A DNA stretch of 64,000 bases from Rhodobacter aestuarii (GTDB lineage Bacteria > Pseudomonadota > Alphaproteobacteria > Rhodobacterales > Rhodobacteraceae). The stretch lies in contig NZ_FTOG01000010.1 in the NCBI RefSeq assembly GCF_900156655.1, positions 1 to 64,000 of the forward strand, read 5' to 3'. The notes under the pieces were generated by a model. It saw only the letters and a program-made list of their open reading frames with translations. It made no database searches and was not told where the DNA came from. The position numbers were made by a program, and so were the translations under genes. This document shows, piece by piece, positions 56,689 to 64,000 of the stretch; positions within the stretch are counted from its first letter, which is position 1, and the number at the start of each line of letters is the position of its first letter.

Positions 56689-57578
56689 TGTTTGGCCGTA
56701 ATCGCAAACAGGCGGTGCTTGCCAAAGGCCCGGTGCTGGACCTTTCAGGGGATCGTTTGCGCCGCGCCTTCACCAATTTGGGCGAGTCCGCGCAGCCGAC
56801 CGGCGGGGTCAGCCGCTATATCACGGCACTGCATCTGAAATCGGCGCTTTTCAAAGAGCTGTTGGGGCAGTCTGCCACCGGGATCACCGAGACCGAATTC
56901 CTTGATTTGGCGGCCTTTATCGCGCCGGTGCGCCGTCGCATTGGTCCGGCGATTGCGCGGATCGGTATCGAAGAAATGGCCGCGCGGATTGAGGTGCTGT
57001 TGCACGGCGGTGGCACGGTGGAGGAGCGGCTGGCCCATTTCATGGCGAGCTTCCCGGATGGCAAGGAAATGCGTTGGGTGCGCGACCTTGGGGCGGAGCT
57101 TTTGCATTTCACCCAGCCCTCGGTCCCGCTGATGACGCGCTGGATCTGGGATGCGCGCGTTTCCACCGGAGTATTGCGTGAGATTTGGCATGCCGAAGAC
57201 GTCGATGCCGCAGAAATCACCGCGCCCGATGATCTGGCGACCTTCACCACCTTGCGTGCCGAGATTGACGGTTTTCTGGAAGGCGAAGGCGTCTACCGTG
57301 ACCGGCTTTGGATGACCGATCTGCTGATGGCGCATATCTATGCGGGCTATATCAATGATCGCGGCGGGCAATATCTGCGCAATGATTTCACGCAAGAAGG
57401 CGATCCGATGCTGCACACGCGCCGGATGCTGGGTCTTGATGCTGTGGATACCAAGACCGGGCGCACTCGACTGCGGTTGATTGATGGCTCCGCCCATGAA
57501 TTTGGCGGTTCGCTTTCCGCCCGTCTCGACCTGACCACCGCCGAAGACGCTCCGGAGGCTGCTGATGCCCATTCATGA
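56685..57578 (+). CDS. shdrH: sHdr cluster protein H
   Basis: The protein has 297 residues with no Cys-rich motif, no signal peptide and no clear enzyme signature. It is mostly helical (LHLKSALFKELLGQSATGITETEFLDLAAFIAPVRRRIGPAIARIGIEEMAARIEVLL). The conserved position between shdrA and shdrC2, and overlaps with both, identify it as sHdrH. The protein is always present in this system and its exact role is not known. Confidence 0.9.
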   Translation: MMFGRNRKQAVLAKGPVLDLSGDRLRRAFTNLGESAQPTGGVSRYITALHLKSALFKELLGQSATGITETEFLDLAAFIAPVRRRIGPAIARIGIEEMAARIEVLLHGGGTVEERLAHFMASFPDGKEMRWVRDLGAELLHFTQPSVPLMTRWIWDARVSTGVLREIWHAEDVDAAEITAPDDLATFTTLRAEIDGFLEGEGVYRDRLWMTDLLMAHIYAGYINDRGGQYLRNDFTQEGDPMLHTRRMLGLDAVDTKTGRTRLRLIDGSAHEFGGSLSARLDLTTAEDAPEAADAHS

Positions 57579-58311
57579 AAAGACCCTGATCCGGCCCGAG
57601 AACCTGGTGACCAATGATGAGTTGGTGATTGATGGCGTCGATGTCTCGGGCCATTGGTCCACCTTCATCAAGCCGCGCACGATCACCGATTATAACGAGG
57701 CGATGCAGGAGGAAATCGCGGCGCTGCCGGGGGGCGAGAACATCCACCGCTGCTGGCAATGCGGCTCTTGCACCAATTCCTGCACGATGAATGCGGTCAA
57801 CCCCGAGTTCAACCCGCGCTACTGGATTTACCTGATCCGGCAGGGGCTTGAGGAAGAACTGCTGCGCGACAAGGACATCATCTGGCAATGCGTGTCGTGC
57901 AACAAATGCACCTATGCCTGCCCGCGCGATGTGGTGCCCGAAGCGGTGATGAAAGCCACTGCGCATTGGCTGGAGTTGAAGGGCCATACCAGCGAAAGCC
58001 CGTCTTCGGTGTTCGACCGGGGCTTTACCGACAATGTGCTGAAGTCCGGCAAGATCGAGGAAGGCCATGTGCTGCGCATCTTCTTTTGGCGCACCGGGCA
58101 GCCGCTCGCGCCGCCGTGGCTGCGGGACCTGATCGCTGGCTTGGTGAAGAAATTCCCGGTCTTTTACTTGTTCAACCTGCTGAAAACGGCGGTGTTCCGG
58201 CCCAAAACGCGTGGCTGGGGCAAAACCGGCGTGGCGATTGAGGACTATGTGCGCGAACGCCATGCCGAACAGGCGCAGGCGCTTGGGCTTTCGGGCAAGG
58301 GGGGGCACTGA
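57565..58311 (+). CDS. shdrC2: sHdr complex iron-sulfur subunit C2
   Basis: The protein has 248 residues. Two cluster motifs lie in the first half: CWQCGSCTNSCTM, where the usual Pro after the fourth Cys is Thr, and CVSCNKCTYACP. The C-terminal half has a hydrophobic stretch (LIAGLVKKFPVFYLFNLLKTAVF) that could contact a membrane or partner. It pairs with shdrB2, whose ATG overlaps its stop. Confidence 0.94.
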   Translation: MPIHEKTLIRPENLVTNDELVIDGVDVSGHWSTFIKPRTITDYNEAMQEEIAALPGGENIHRCWQCGSCTNSCTMNAVNPEFNPRYWIYLIRQGLEEELLRDKDIIWQCVSCNKCTYACPRDVVPEAVMKATAHWLELKGHTSESPSSVFDRGFTDNVLKSGKIEEGHVLRIFFWRTGQPLAPPWLRDLIAGLVKKFPVFYLFNLLKTAVFRPKTRGWGKTGVAIEDYVRERHAEQAQALGLSGKGGH

Positions 58312-59249
58312 TGGCCAAAGATCTCAAGGAAAAGGATCTCAAACAGGTGGCCTATTATCCGGGCTGCGCGCTTGAGGGGACGGGGCACGCCTATAACCGT
58401 TCTACCAAGGCGGTGGGCAAGGCGCTTGGGCTTGAACTCGTTGAGGTGAAAGACTGGAACTGCTGCGGCGCGATGGAGGTAAAAAACATCGACCCGCAGG
58501 TGCAAACCTACCTTTCGGCGCGCAATCTGACGAAGACCGAAGAGATGGGCTTTAATGTGGTGATGGCGCCCTGCAACGGCTGCTATCACAACCTCAAAAA
58601 GGCCGAATACGATCTGGCGCAGAACCCACAGGCGGTGGAGGCGAACGAGCGTATCTCCGCCAAGGCGGGGCACCATGCCTATAGGCCCGGCGGCGTTGAA
58701 ACGATCCACGCGCTGGATTGGCTTAAACGTGCGGTGGGCGAGGAAGAATTGGCGCGCCGCACCGCAGGCAAGCTCAAGGGCATGAAGGTCGCGAATTACT
58801 ATGGCTGCATGTACACGCGCCCGCGCCACATCTTCCCCGAGAAAGATCAGGGCGAAGGTAGCGAGTCGACTTACGCGCCGCATTTCATGGATGATCTCTT
58901 GGCCTCTGCAGGCGCAGAGAACGTAGATTTTCCTCTGAAAACGGCCTGCTGCGGCGGCGCGCATGCAATGTCGGATGCCGATACCTCAACCCAATTGGTG
59001 CTCAATATCCTGACGACGGCGGAGGCCTGCGGGGCCGAAGTCATCGCTACCGAATGCCCGACCTGTCACACCAGTTTGGAAATCCATCAACTGCGTGCCG
59101 AGAAGCTTTTGGGCCGCAAGACCAATGTTAAAATCCTCTATTTCACGCAGCTTTTGGGCATGGCGCTAGGCCTTTCGCAGCGCAAGGTGGGGGTGGCCGA
59201 GAATATGGCCGATCCGCGCGCCTATTTGCGGGAAAAGGGGCTGAAGTGA
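58311..59249 (+). CDS. shdrB2: sHdr complex subunit B2 (two CCG domains)
   Basis: The protein has 312 residues. Two complete CCG domains are visible. The first is GCALEGTG, WNCCGAME and PCNGC. The second is YGCMY, TACCGGAH and CPTCH. They should hold two non-cubane 4Fe-4S clusters, the disulfide-cleaving type of HdrB. Unlike subunit B1, all ligands appear present, so B2 is the better candidate for the catalytic subunit. Confidence 0.95.
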   Translation: MAKDLKEKDLKQVAYYPGCALEGTGHAYNRSTKAVGKALGLELVEVKDWNCCGAMEVKNIDPQVQTYLSARNLTKTEEMGFNVVMAPCNGCYHNLKKAEYDLAQNPQAVEANERISAKAGHHAYRPGGVETIHALDWLKRAVGEEELARRTAGKLKGMKVANYYGCMYTRPRHIFPEKDQGEGSESTYAPHFMDDLLASAGAENVDFPLKTACCGGAHAMSDADTSTQLVLNILTTAEACGAEVIATECPTCHTSLEIHQLRAEKLLGRKTNVKILYFTQLLGMALGLSQRKVGVAENMADPRAYLREKGLK

Positions 59250-59662
59250 TGGACACGGTTTTCCCCGAAATTCTGGCCGAAATCGACGCGGGGCTTGAGG
59301 GGCGCGCTGAACTACCCTCGCCTGACGCGCTTTTAAAACGGGCTGAAGAGATTTTGGAAGCCTGGCTCGCGGCGCGTGGCGAAGTGCCCGAAGCGGGGGA
59401 GGTGGAGGGCTTTCGGCTGCTGGCGCTACACCGGCAGGGCTGCAAGGGCACACCCAGTTTTAACGCCTGTCGTGAGACCTGCCGCGAAATAGTATTTCGC
59501 AGAAACGTCACACTGGAATACGGTGAAGATACGGTCACCGCCCATCGATTGGAGGCGATGGTGGTGAAGCATTTGGCCCTCTTCGTCGGTGGTAAGCTTG
59601 AGCAGACGGGGCTGGGCGAATTTTGTTGTTCGTCACGTCCGTTGCATGCGGGCGTGGCCTGA
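59249..59662 (+). CDS. Conserved hypothetical protein between shdrB2 and lbpA
   Basis: The protein has 137 residues. Five Cys are spread as CKG, CRETC and a final FCCSSRP, six in all counting the pair, so metal or sulfur binding is possible. The middle (EIVFRRNVTLEYGEDTVTAHRLEAMVVKHLALFVGGKL) looks like an alpha/beta domain. I recognise it only by context: a hypothetical gene often sits here in sHdr-lbpA clusters. It overlaps the shdrB2 stop and is followed 13 bp later by lbpA. Confidence 0.75.
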   Translation: MDTVFPEILAEIDAGLEGRAELPSPDALLKRAEEILEAWLAARGEVPEAGEVEGFRLLALHRQGCKGTPSFNACRETCREIVFRRNVTLEYGEDTVTAHRLEAMVVKHLALFVGGKLEQTGLGEFCCSSRPLHAGVA

Positions 59663-59675
59663 GGAGGAAAAACAC

Positions 59676-60119
59676 ATGCCCATCGTGCGCGGATGTAACC
59701 TGCCCGACGAGCTTTTCTATGATGTGCCCAACAACCTTTGGTATCGTGCCGAGTCCGACGGCACCTATACCGTTGGGATGACGATGATCGCCACGGCCAT
59801 GGCCGGGGCGCTGGTGGCCTTTACGGCCAAAAAGGTCGGCAAGACGATTGATGCGGGCAAATCGGTCGCCACGGTTGAAAGCGGCAAATGGGTCGGCCCG
59901 GCAAAAATCGGGTTCCGCTCTGAAATTGTCGCCGTGAACGACGAACTGACCGGCAGCCCCAAGCTTGCCAATACCGACACTTATGGTGCGGGCTGGATGG
60001 TGCGGGTGAAGCCCGAAGACCCGGCCGCCGCTGCGGCGGTTTTGGTGCCGGGGTCAGAGGTCGCCGGGCCCTATGAGGCCAAGATGGAAGCCGATAACTT
60101 TGCCGGCTGCGCGGCCTGA
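59676..60119 (+). CDS. lbpA: Lipoate-binding protein LbpA (GcvH-like)
   Basis: The protein has 147 residues from an ATG preceded by AGGAGG. It is a lipoyl domain like glycine cleavage H protein: YTVGMTMIATAMAGALVAFTAKKVGKTIDAGKSVATVESGKWVGPAKIGFRSEIVAVNDEL. Lys71 in ESGKW is the lipoylation site. The late GAGWMVRVKPED is also GcvH-like. In sHdr organisms LbpA carries sulfur intermediates on its lipoamide and is essential for sulfur oxidation. The absence of glycine-cleavage genes here and the sHdr setting exclude a housekeeping GcvH. Confidence 0.95.
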   Translation: MPIVRGCNLPDELFYDVPNNLWYRAESDGTYTVGMTMIATAMAGALVAFTAKKVGKTIDAGKSVATVESGKWVGPAKIGFRSEIVAVNDELTGSPKLANTDTYGAGWMVRVKPEDPAAAAAVLVPGSEVAGPYEAKMEADNFAGCAA

Positions 60120-60130
60120 TTGATGTGAGT

Positions 60131-60167
60131 GTTTCCTCTCGGGCATGGGCTCGGGAGGATGTGAAAC
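60131..60167. other. Imperfect hairpin after lbpA
   Basis: CCTCTCG and CGGGAGG pair (one G-U) with outer GTTT/AAAC pairs and a bulge, 12 bp after the lbpA stop. It may stabilise or end the lbpA mRNA before the second DsrE gene. Confidence 0.4.
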
Positions 60168-60244
60168 GGGGCAGGGAGGCCCCGACCACCGGCCGACTTT
60201 GGCGGCGGGACGGGTGATGATTGCCCATGCTCAAGGGAGGGAGC

Positions 60245-60736
60245 ATGACGGATACAGAAACCAAATCCATGTCGATCATTGTCACCAAGGGCACGCTCGA
60301 CTGGGGCTACCCGCCGTTCATTCTGGCCACGACCGCGGCCGCGATGGGGCTAGAGGTGACGATGTTCTTCACCTTTTACGGGCTGACATTGCTCAAGAAA
60401 AAGCTCGACCTAAAGATCAACCCGCTGGGCAATGCGGCGATGGAAATGCCCATGGGCGGCATGCATATGGCGATGCCCAACATCGTGGCTGCGATGCCCG
60501 GCGCGACCGCGCTTACCACCACGATGATGAAGGATATGCTCAAGAAAAAGGGCGTCGCCTCGATCGAGGAGCTGCGCGAAATGGCGGTGGAGGCGGATGT
60601 GAAGATCATCGCCTGCCAGATGACCATGGACCTTTTTGAATACAAGAAAAGCGACATGATCGACGGGCTCGAACTGGGTGGCGCGGCCACTTGGGTCGAT
60701 GCCGCGACGCGCTGCGACATCAATCTTTACATCTGA
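60245..60736 (+). CDS. DsrE/DrsH-like sulfur transferase
   Basis: The protein has 163 residues from an ATG preceded by GGGAGGGAG. It fits the DsrE2/DsrE3-type family: SIIVTKGTLDWGYPPFILATTAAAMGLEVTMFFTFYGLTLLKK, then a Met-rich loop (AAMEMPMGGMHMAMPN). Cys124 in IIACQMTMDL and Cys157 near the end are candidate sulfur carriers. It is followed by tusA 11 bp later; DsrE-TusA pairs move sulfane sulfur as protein persulfide or thiosulfonate to oxidation systems. The N-terminal hydrophobic stretch is part of the fold rather than a clear membrane anchor. Confidence 0.9.
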   Translation: MTDTETKSMSIIVTKGTLDWGYPPFILATTAAAMGLEVTMFFTFYGLTLLKKKLDLKINPLGNAAMEMPMGGMHMAMPNIVAAMPGATALTTTMMKDMLKKKGVASIEELREMAVEADVKIIACQMTMDLFEYKKSDMIDGLELGGAATWVDAATRCDINLYI

Positions 60737-60747
60737 GGGAGGAACAG

Positions 60748-60975
60748 ATGATGGCTGATCAGGTGCTTGATGCAAAAGGGCTCAATTGCCCTTTGCCAAT
60801 CTTGCGGGCGAAAAAGGCGATCAAGGACATGACCGCCGGGCAGGTTCTTGAAATTCAGGCAACCGACCCCGGCGCGGTGAAGGATTTTGAAGCCTTCTGC
60901 CGCACCACCGGCAATGAAATGGTGGACCATCACATGGATGGCGGCACCTATGTGTTCAACATCCGGGTCAATTGA
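60748..60975 (+). CDS. tusA: Sulfur carrier protein TusA
   Basis: The protein has 75 residues. The family signature VLDAKGLNCPLPILRAKKAIKDM contains the sulfur-carrying Cys14 in the CPxP motif. TusA holds persulfide sulfur and exchanges it with rhodaneses and DsrE proteins. Two adjacent ATG codons follow GGGAGG; the first is given. It closes the sulfur operon and converges with the stress-protein gene, with only 3 bp between them. Confidence 0.96.
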   Translation: MMADQVLDAKGLNCPLPILRAKKAIKDMTAGQVLEIQATDPGAVKDFEAFCRTTGNEMVDHHMDGGTYVFNIRVN

Positions 60976-60978
60976 GCT

Positions 60979-61830
60979 TTAGCGAAACAGCACCACCGGC
61001 ACGCGGCAGGCGCGCATCGTGGCGGTGGTGGTTGACCCGATGAAGAGCGAACGAATGCGGGAATGGCCATAGGCGCCCATCACCAGCATGTCGTAGTTCT
61101 CTTCATCGACCATGCGCCCCAGCACGGCCTCAGGTTGGCCTTGGGTCAACGTGGTTTCGGCCACAATCCCCGCGGCGGCGAGCATGGCTTGCGCATCGCT
61201 GAGCCGCTTTTTGACGGCAGGTGAGTCGATGTCCACCGCGACCAGATGCACCGTCAGCCCGGTGTAAAGTGGGCTGCGGGCAATATGGTCCACCGCCTTG
61301 AGCGCGGAGACCCCGCCATCATGGGCGACCAAAATCCGCTCAATCGGCTTGAAGGCGCGGTTGGCTACCAGCACCGGCCCCCGGCAAGACCGCGAAATCC
61401 GCTCGAGGTTGGCGCCCAAATGCTCCATCGCCTGATCGGCCTCTTCGCCGCGCTTGCCAAGAACGATGCCGCGCGCCTCAGGCTCATAGTCCCCAACGAT
61501 TGAGACAAGATCGCCTTGCCGCAATTCGGTGGTCACATCTTGAATGCCCGCTGCTTCCAGCAAAGTCTTGGCATCTTCCAAAAGCGCGCGGCCTTGGACG
61601 CCCATCAACCGGGCGCGCTGCGCATCGAGCGCGGCGAGTTCATCCATCACGCCAGAGCGGCGGCCAAGCGGCGCGGGGGCGCCCACATCGGGCGGGATGA
61701 CGCCATTGGAGCGCAGCACATGCACCACCACAACGGGCGCGCCAGTGCGCTTTGCGATCCATGCCGCGTGGTCGCAGACGCTGGTGGCGTAAATCGACCC
61801 ATCGACGAATGCGATGACCTTGCCGCTCAT
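60979..61830 (-). CDS. Universal stress protein, two UspA domains
   Basis: The protein has 283 residues with two tandem UspA domains. The second keeps the ATP-binding loop GAYGHSRIRSLFIGSTT. The first begins KVIAFVDGSIYATSVCDHAAWIAKRTGAPVVVVHVL and has GKRGEEADQAMEHLGANLE, a weaker loop. Such proteins help cells survive stress through binding of ATP; the partner is unknown. It is convergent to tusA and not part of the sulfur operon. Confidence 0.93.
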   Translation of the reverse strand: MSGKVIAFVDGSIYATSVCDHAAWIAKRTGAPVVVVHVLRSNGVIPPDVGAPAPLGRRSGVMDELAALDAQRARLMGVQGRALLEDAKTLLEAAGIQDVTTELRQGDLVSIVGDYEPEARGIVLGKRGEEADQAMEHLGANLERISRSCRGPVLVANRAFKPIERILVAHDGGVSALKAVDHIARSPLYTGLTVHLVAVDIDSPAVKKRLSDAQAMLAAAGIVAETTLTQGQPEAVLGRMVDEENYDMLVMGAYGHSRIRSLFIGSTTTATMRACRVPVVLFR

Positions 61831-61922
61831 GCGCCCTCCCTCGGCGATCTGGCCTTTCCGGGGCCTTGAATAATTGGCGCTTATACCCGTTTGGCACCCC
61901 TCACAAGGATGCGCGCATAGGT

Positions 61923-62639
61923 TTAGAAATCAAGCGAGGCGTCGCTCGTTTCTTCGGCGAAATAGTCGTGGTTTTGCTGCAAAATCCGGTCGATTTGTTC
62001 TTTGATCCGGCTCAGGTGGGAGCGCATCGCCGCCGCCGCCGCTTCGGGCTCGCGGCCGCGCAGCGCGGCCAGAATCGCCACATGGTCTTCCCAAGCGGTG
62101 CGTGAGGCAAAGGACAGTGAAAGCATCCGCACCCGGTCCATGTGGCCCTTGTTTTCCGAGATCAATTCCCACGTAAACGCCAGATTCGCCCGCGCACAAA
62201 TCTCGTGGTGAAATGCATCGTCCAGCAGATGAAATCCGTTGCGATCATCCGCCTTGATCGCCACGTCTTGCTTTTCAATGATCTCCGCCAAGGTATCCAG
62301 ATCCGCCTCGCTCAGCCGGGGGGCGGCGGTGCGGATCGTCTCGACCTCAAGTGCGGTTCGGATGAAGCGCGCGCGCATCACCGCGGCGCCAGAAATCAGC
62401 GTGACCGTGGTCGCGCGTTGGGGGCGAATGAGCAAAAAACCAAGCTTTGACAAACGATAAAACGCATCGCGCACAGGTTGGCGCGACACGCCCATCGCTT
62501 TGGCGACCTCAATTTCAGAGATCTTGGCACCGGGTTTGAGTTCCAGCGACAAAACCTGTCGGTGCAGCTCTGCATAGACCTGATCGGCCACGGTTGTGGG
62601 GGCAAAATCGAGTTTCGGAAGTTGCAAAGCGTTGGTCAT
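61923..62639 (-). CDS. GntR-family (FCD) regulator, likely of uronate genes
   Basis: About 238 residues. The N-terminal winged helix is VADQVYAELHRQVLSLELKPGAKISEIEVAKAMGVSRQPVRDAFYRLSKLGFL. The C-terminal FCD domain carries metal-site His residues (DDAFHHEICARAN, WEDHVAILAALRGREPEAAAAAMRSHLS). It is divergent from uxaC and so a probable UxuR/ExuR-like regulator of hexuronate use. I prefer the Met at 62639 with AGGA upstream; starts up to 62651 are open. Confidence 0.92.
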   Translation of the reverse strand: MTNALQLPKLDFAPTTVADQVYAELHRQVLSLELKPGAKISEIEVAKAMGVSRQPVRDAFYRLSKLGFLLIRPQRATTVTLISGAAVMRARFIRTALEVETIRTAAPRLSEADLDTLAEIIEKQDVAIKADDRNGFHLLDDAFHHEICARANLAFTWELISENKGHMDRVRMLSLSFASRTAWEDHVAILAALRGREPEAAAAAMRSHLSRIKEQIDRILQQNHDYFAEETSDASLDF

Positions 62640-62666
62640 GTCCATCCTCATTGACGGCGCGGTTAT

Positions 62667-62680
62667 ACTAGCATATTAGT
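62667..62680. promoter_or_regulatory. Candidate GntR operator
   Basis: ACTA and TAGT form inverted arms around a 6-bp centre in an AT-rich stretch between the divergent regulator and uxaC. It fits the short palindromes bound by FCD-type GntR proteins. Confidence 0.45.
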
Positions 62681-62734
62681 TTATATCAGTGGCACAGTCC
62701 ACTGTCGGAATAACAAGAGAATGGGGGATGAACC

Positions 62735-64000
62735 ATGGCTCTGCTGGACGCTGACCGCCTGTTTCCGGTTGAAGAACGGGTGCGGGGCATGGCCCGGGCG
62801 CTTTACGACACCGTCAAAGATGCGCCGATTATCTCTCCCCATGGTCACACTGATCCCCGTTGGTTTGCTGAAAACGCAGCCTTTCCGGACCCCGCCCAAC
62901 TGTTTGTGACACCGGACCATTACGTGTTCCGCATGTTGCACAGCCAAGGCGTGAAACTGGAAAGCCTTGGCGTGCCGCGTGCCGATGGTGGCCCGGTGGA
63001 AACCGATGGCCGCACAATCTGGCGCCGCTTTGCCGAGCATTTCCACCTGCTGCGCGCAACGCCTTCGCGGATTTGGCTCGACCACGCTTTTGAAACCGTT
63101 TTCGGCCTTGATCAGCGGCTCAGCGCTGCGACCGCCGATATGTATTACGACCACATCGCCGAGTGCCTCGCCAAGCCCGAGTTCAGGCCGCGCGCGCTGT
63201 TCGAGCGGTTCAAGATCGACGTGATCGCGACCACCGAAAGCCCGCTGGATGACCTGAAATGGCACCGGATGATCCGCGAAAGCGGCTGGACGGGGCGGGT
63301 GATCACCGCCTATCGCCCTGACCCGGTGGTTGATCCGGACTTCGGTGGCTTTGTGCAAAACGTCGAACAGTTTTGCGCGATGGCGGGCGAAGATCCGGGC
63401 TCTTACGCGGGCTACTTGGCCGCGCACCGCAACCGGCGTGCCTATTTCAAGGAATTCGGCGCGACCTCCACAGACCACGGCCACCCGACAGCCACCACTC
63501 ACAACTTTGGCCCGCAAGAAGCTGCTGCGCTTTATGACCGGGTTATGTCGGGGCAGGCCGATGCCGCGGAGCGCGAGGCGTTCCGCGGACAGATGCTCAC
63601 CGAAATGGCGAAGATGTCGCTCGATGACGGGTTGGTGATGCAAATCCACCCCGGCGCCTTCCGCAACCATTCCGGTCCGGTGCTGGATCGTTTCGGCCGC
63701 GATAAGGGCTATGACATCCCCTCGCGCACCGATTACGTCACCGCGCTCAAGCCGCTGTTGGATGCGGTGGGCGAAGAGCCGAACCTGACGGTGATCTTGT
63801 TCACGCTCGATGAAACCACCTATGCGCGCGAATTGGCGCCGCTGGCGGGCGTTTACCCCTGCCTGCGTCTGGGGCCGCCGTGGTGGTTCCATGACAGCTA
63901 CGAGGGCATGTGGCGCTTCCGCCAAATGACCACCGAGACTGCGGGTCTTTATAACACCGTCGGTTTCAACGACGACACCCGCGCCTTTTGCTCGATCCCG
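62735..64000 (+). CDS. uxaC: Glucuronate/galacturonate isomerase, 3' end cut by window
   Basis: The visible 422 residues start MALLDADRLFPVEERVRGMARALYDTVKDAPIISPHGHTDPRWFAENAAF, with the HGHxD-type metal site. They continue through TTESPLDDLKWH, KEFGATSTDHGHPT and the late WWFHDSYEGMWRFRQMTTETAGLYNTVGFNDDTRAF, all typical of UxaC. It converts D-glucuronate to D-fructuronate and D-galacturonate to D-tagaturonate. Full UxaC is about 470 residues, so some 50 are missing past 64000. The ATG has GGGGGA upstream. Confidence 0.96.
   Translation, partial: MALLDADRLFPVEERVRGMARALYDTVKDAPIISPHGHTDPRWFAENAAFPDPAQLFVTPDHYVFRMLHSQGVKLESLGVPRADGGPVETDGRTIWRRFAEHFHLLRATPSRIWLDHAFETVFGLDQRLSAATADMYYDHIAECLAKPEFRPRALFERFKIDVIATTESPLDDLKWHRMIRESGWTGRVITAYRPDPVVDPDFGGFVQNVEQFCAMAGEDPGSYAGYLAAHRNRRAYFKEFGATSTDHGHPTATTHNFGPQEAAALYDRVMSGQADAAEREAFRGQMLTEMAKMSLDDGLVMQIHPGAFRNHSGPVLDRFGRDKGYDIPSRTDYVTALKPLLDAVGEEPNLTVILFTLDETTYARELAPLAGVYPCLRLGPPWWFHDSYEGMWRFRQMTTETAGLYNTVGFNDDTRAFCSIP

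Noticed and set aside
53435-59249. The Hdr-like genes as a methanogen-type heterodisulfide reductase or QmoABC
   Set aside because: The gene order C1-B1-A-H-C2-B2 with LbpA, DsrE and TusA is specific to the sulfur-oxidizing type; HdrA is the short form, and Qmo subunits are absent.
59676-60119. LbpA gene as housekeeping glycine cleavage H protein
   Set aside because: No gcvT or gcvP nearby; the gene lies between sHdr and TusA genes, and the lipoyl-site context ESGKW is not the usual ESVKA.

Overview
The window looks like chromosome from a GC-rich alphaproteobacterium of the Rhodobacter/Paracoccus group (Rhodobacterales). The reasons are the dense ATGA-overlap operons, the murA/DUF2948/hisD/UPF0262/infA/maf/RNase G/yacG neighbourhood, a form IA RuBisCO operon of the cbbLSQO type, and high-GC codon use. 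Genus cannot be fixed from sequence alone.

Region 1 (1-11002) is accessory DNA stacked on a tRNA-Thr(GGT) gene. A 23-bp copy of the tRNA 3' end at 3075-3097 repeats 10928-10950 exactly. Each copy has a tyrosine integrase gene beside it with its own set of short repeats. I read this as two elements integrated in tandem: element A (1 to about 3097, cut by the window edge; ParB-like protein plus integrase) and element B (3075-10950, about 7.9 kb). Element B carries a small lipoprotein, an HNH protein with a probable ScoMcrA-type head, an OLD-type ATPase/TOPRIM protein, a serine recombinase with a palindromic site, a 1.1-kb AT-rich repeat region and a second integrase. It looks like a small defence-type island.

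Region 2 (11116-21403) is core chromosome: murA, two GNATs, hisD, UPF0262, a LMW phosphatase, an HxlR/quinone-oxidoreductase pair, a nitrilase-fold enzyme, infA, maf, an RNase E/G family protein, yacG and tRNA-Phe. Region 3 (21404-24830), downstream of tRNA-Phe, is a scar: an AlpA-like regulator, a broken DUF262 protein and a broken tyrosine integrase around an intact ureohydrolase.

Region 4 (24838-38391) is carbohydrate metabolism: mtnA, a SorC regulator, a class II aldolase/SDR fusion, a DeoR regulator, a ribose-type ABC transporter with a DUF2291 lipoprotein, a fucose-isomerase-like enzyme, a split transketolase and a FucU mutarotase. No sugar kinase is visible.

Region 5 (38469-44438) is the Calvin-cycle operon cbbL-cbbS-cbbQ-cbbO with divergent cbbR. 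Region 6 (44544-60975) is the most notable part: an apparently complete sulfur-oxidizing heterodisulfide-reductase-like (sHdr-LbpA) system. It has a lipoate-assembly operon (HDAC-like deacylase, lipS1, lipT, lipS2, sLpl(AB)), a LysR/YeiH exporter pair, a glutamine-amidotransferase-like protein without its catalytic Cys, a DsrE protein, shdrC1-B1-A-H-C2-B2, a small Cys-rich protein, lbpA, a second DsrE protein and tusA. Next to RuBisCO, this suggests an organism that can oxidize reduced sulfur to sulfite in the cytoplasm and use the electrons for CO2 fixation. The window ends with a universal stress protein, a GntR regulator and a truncated uxaC (uronate isomerase).
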